Notes under the pieces: generated by a model
What the model was told of the DNA's origin: nothing
The model's input: only the letters and a program-made list of their open reading frames with translations
Database searches by the model: none
Part shown: positions 5,155-5,749 of the stretch, piece after piece
Position numbering within the stretch: the stretch's first letter is position 1
Layout of the letters: each line of letters starts with the position of its first letter
NCBI GenBank assembly: GCA_026225015.1
Contig: JAMFRY010000320.1
Span: 1 to 5,749, forward strand
DNA from: Alphaproteobacteria bacterium
GTDB taxonomy: Bacteria; Pseudomonadota; Alphaproteobacteria; Acetobacterales; Acetobacteraceae
Length of the DNA stretch: 5,749 nt
Reading direction: 5' to 3'
Position numbers and translations under genes: made by a program

Positions 5155-5749
5155 ATGGCATTTTTGACCGAGCCGGAGCCGGCGCGCGGGGTGGCAATCG
5201 ATGTGCTGCCCGGCATTAGACGAGTGGTTGCCCGCAACCCGAGCGTGATGACCTATCACGGCACCAACACATATCTGCTGGACTGGGAGGATGGGCTGAC
5301 GGTCATCGATCCCGGGCCGGAGGACGACGAGCACGTCAAAGAAGTAGTGCGCGCGGCCGACGAAAAGCCGATTACCCGCCTTGTCGTTACCCATGCGCAT
5401 CCGGATCACCATGGCGCCGCCAAAGCAATGCAAAAGGCCACCGGCGCGCCAATCTGGGGGTATTATCGCAGCGGCATGCCGCATGATTTCAACGCCGACC
5501 ACCCGCTTGCAGATGGCGAGGAAGTCGCCGGATTGCGGGGAGTGCATACGCCCGGGCATGCGCAGGATCATCTGAGCTTCGCCTACCAACTCCCTGATAT
5601 TGGCCAGATCCTGTTCAGCGGAGACCATGTGATGGCGTGGTCATCCTCGATCGTGAACCCGCCGCAAGGCAATATGCGGGCCTATTACAGCTCGCTCGAA
5701 TTGCTGCTGCCGCGCGAAGATAAAATCTACCTGCCCGGCCACGGGCCGA
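5155..5749 (+). CDS. MBL-fold metallo-hydrolase, LACTB2-like (partial, C-terminus off the right edge)
   Basis: Member of the metallo-beta-lactamase superfamily, which binds two metal ions (usually zinc) to hydrolyse thioesters, phosphodiesters or related bonds. The 198 visible codons show the full first part of the active site: HAHPDHHG (80-87) supplies H80, H82, D84 and H85; H135 lies in HTPGHAQDHL (131-140); D157 lies in FSGDHVM (154-160). LPGHGP (193-198) at the edge probably gives the last histidine, H196. The GTNTYLL entry (36-42), the WSSSIVNPPQGNM stretch (162-174) and the PGHGP motif fit the LACTB2-like/endoribonuclease-like branch rather than true beta-lactamases or glyoxalase II. 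The start is ATG 5155, because an in-frame TGA (5149-5151) lies just upstream. About 90-110 residues, normally a winged-helix-like tail, should follow outside the window. Substrate unknown. Confidence 0.92.
   Translation, partial: MAFLTEPEPARGVAIDVLPGIRRVVARNPSVMTYHGTNTYLLDWEDGLTVIDPGPEDDEHVKEVVRAADEKPITRLVVTHAHPDHHGAAKAMQKATGAPIWGYYRSGMPHDFNADHPLADGEEVAGLRGVHTPGHAQDHLSFAYQLPDIGQILFSGDHVMAWSSSIVNPPQGNMRAYYSSLELLLPREDKIYLPGHGP

Noticed and set aside
4864..5628. Minus-strand frame of 254 codons across the small gene and the MBL gene
   Set aside because: It crosses a divergent intergenic region and is antisense to the MBL active-site codons. The translation has a long Arg-rich stretch and no domain.
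1..5749. Mobile element, CRISPR array, toxin-antitoxin or defence system
   Set aside because: No transposase or integrase motifs, no spaced direct repeats, no nuclease or antitoxin signatures, and base composition looks even across the genes. The MBL-fold gene next to a small membrane protein is not enough to call a defence system.

Overview
The window looks like chromosomal DNA of an alphaproteobacterium. It is GC-rich, and the RpoN, HPF and DmeF-type proteins read as typical alphaproteobacterial versions. An acid-tolerant acetic-acid-bacteria relative (Acetobacteraceae) is my best guess, but the genus cannot be fixed from sequence reading alone. Nothing in the window marks a phage, plasmid, transposon or CRISPR locus.

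Layout. Four genes lie head to tail on the minus strand, read from right to left: a DUF445/YjiN-like membrane protein (about 3498-4766), a DmeF-type cation diffusion facilitator (2215-3447), the sigma-54 factor rpoN (518-2044) and a long-form ribosome hibernation factor hpf (1-422, running off the left edge). Two genes lie on the plus strand at the right: an unrecognised 54-residue single-pass membrane protein (4932-5096), and an MBL-fold hydrolase of the LACTB2-like type (5155 to the right edge, partial). The stretch around 4767-4931 is therefore a divergent control region.

How the genes relate. rpoN followed by hpf is the conserved core of the alphaproteobacterial rpoN neighbourhood, where ptsN often comes next (here it would be off the window). 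The usual upstream partner lptB is not present. Instead a metal exporter and a DUF445 protein sit upstream on the same strand. DUF445 and the CDF gene are only 50 bp apart and could be co-transcribed. The CDF gene and rpoN are separated by 170 bp holding a REP-like hairpin and a dyad close to the rpoN start, so rpoN-hpf is probably an independent unit.

Most notable points: an extra domain of about 85 residues inside the CDF transporter that resembles the N-terminal domain of CzcB/CusB-type efflux adaptors; a small membrane-protein gene that is easily overlooked; the altered rpoN neighbourhood; and several short inverted repeats in the intergenic gaps. I see no convincing new multi-gene system; most of the window is ordinary housekeeping and metal-homeostasis DNA.
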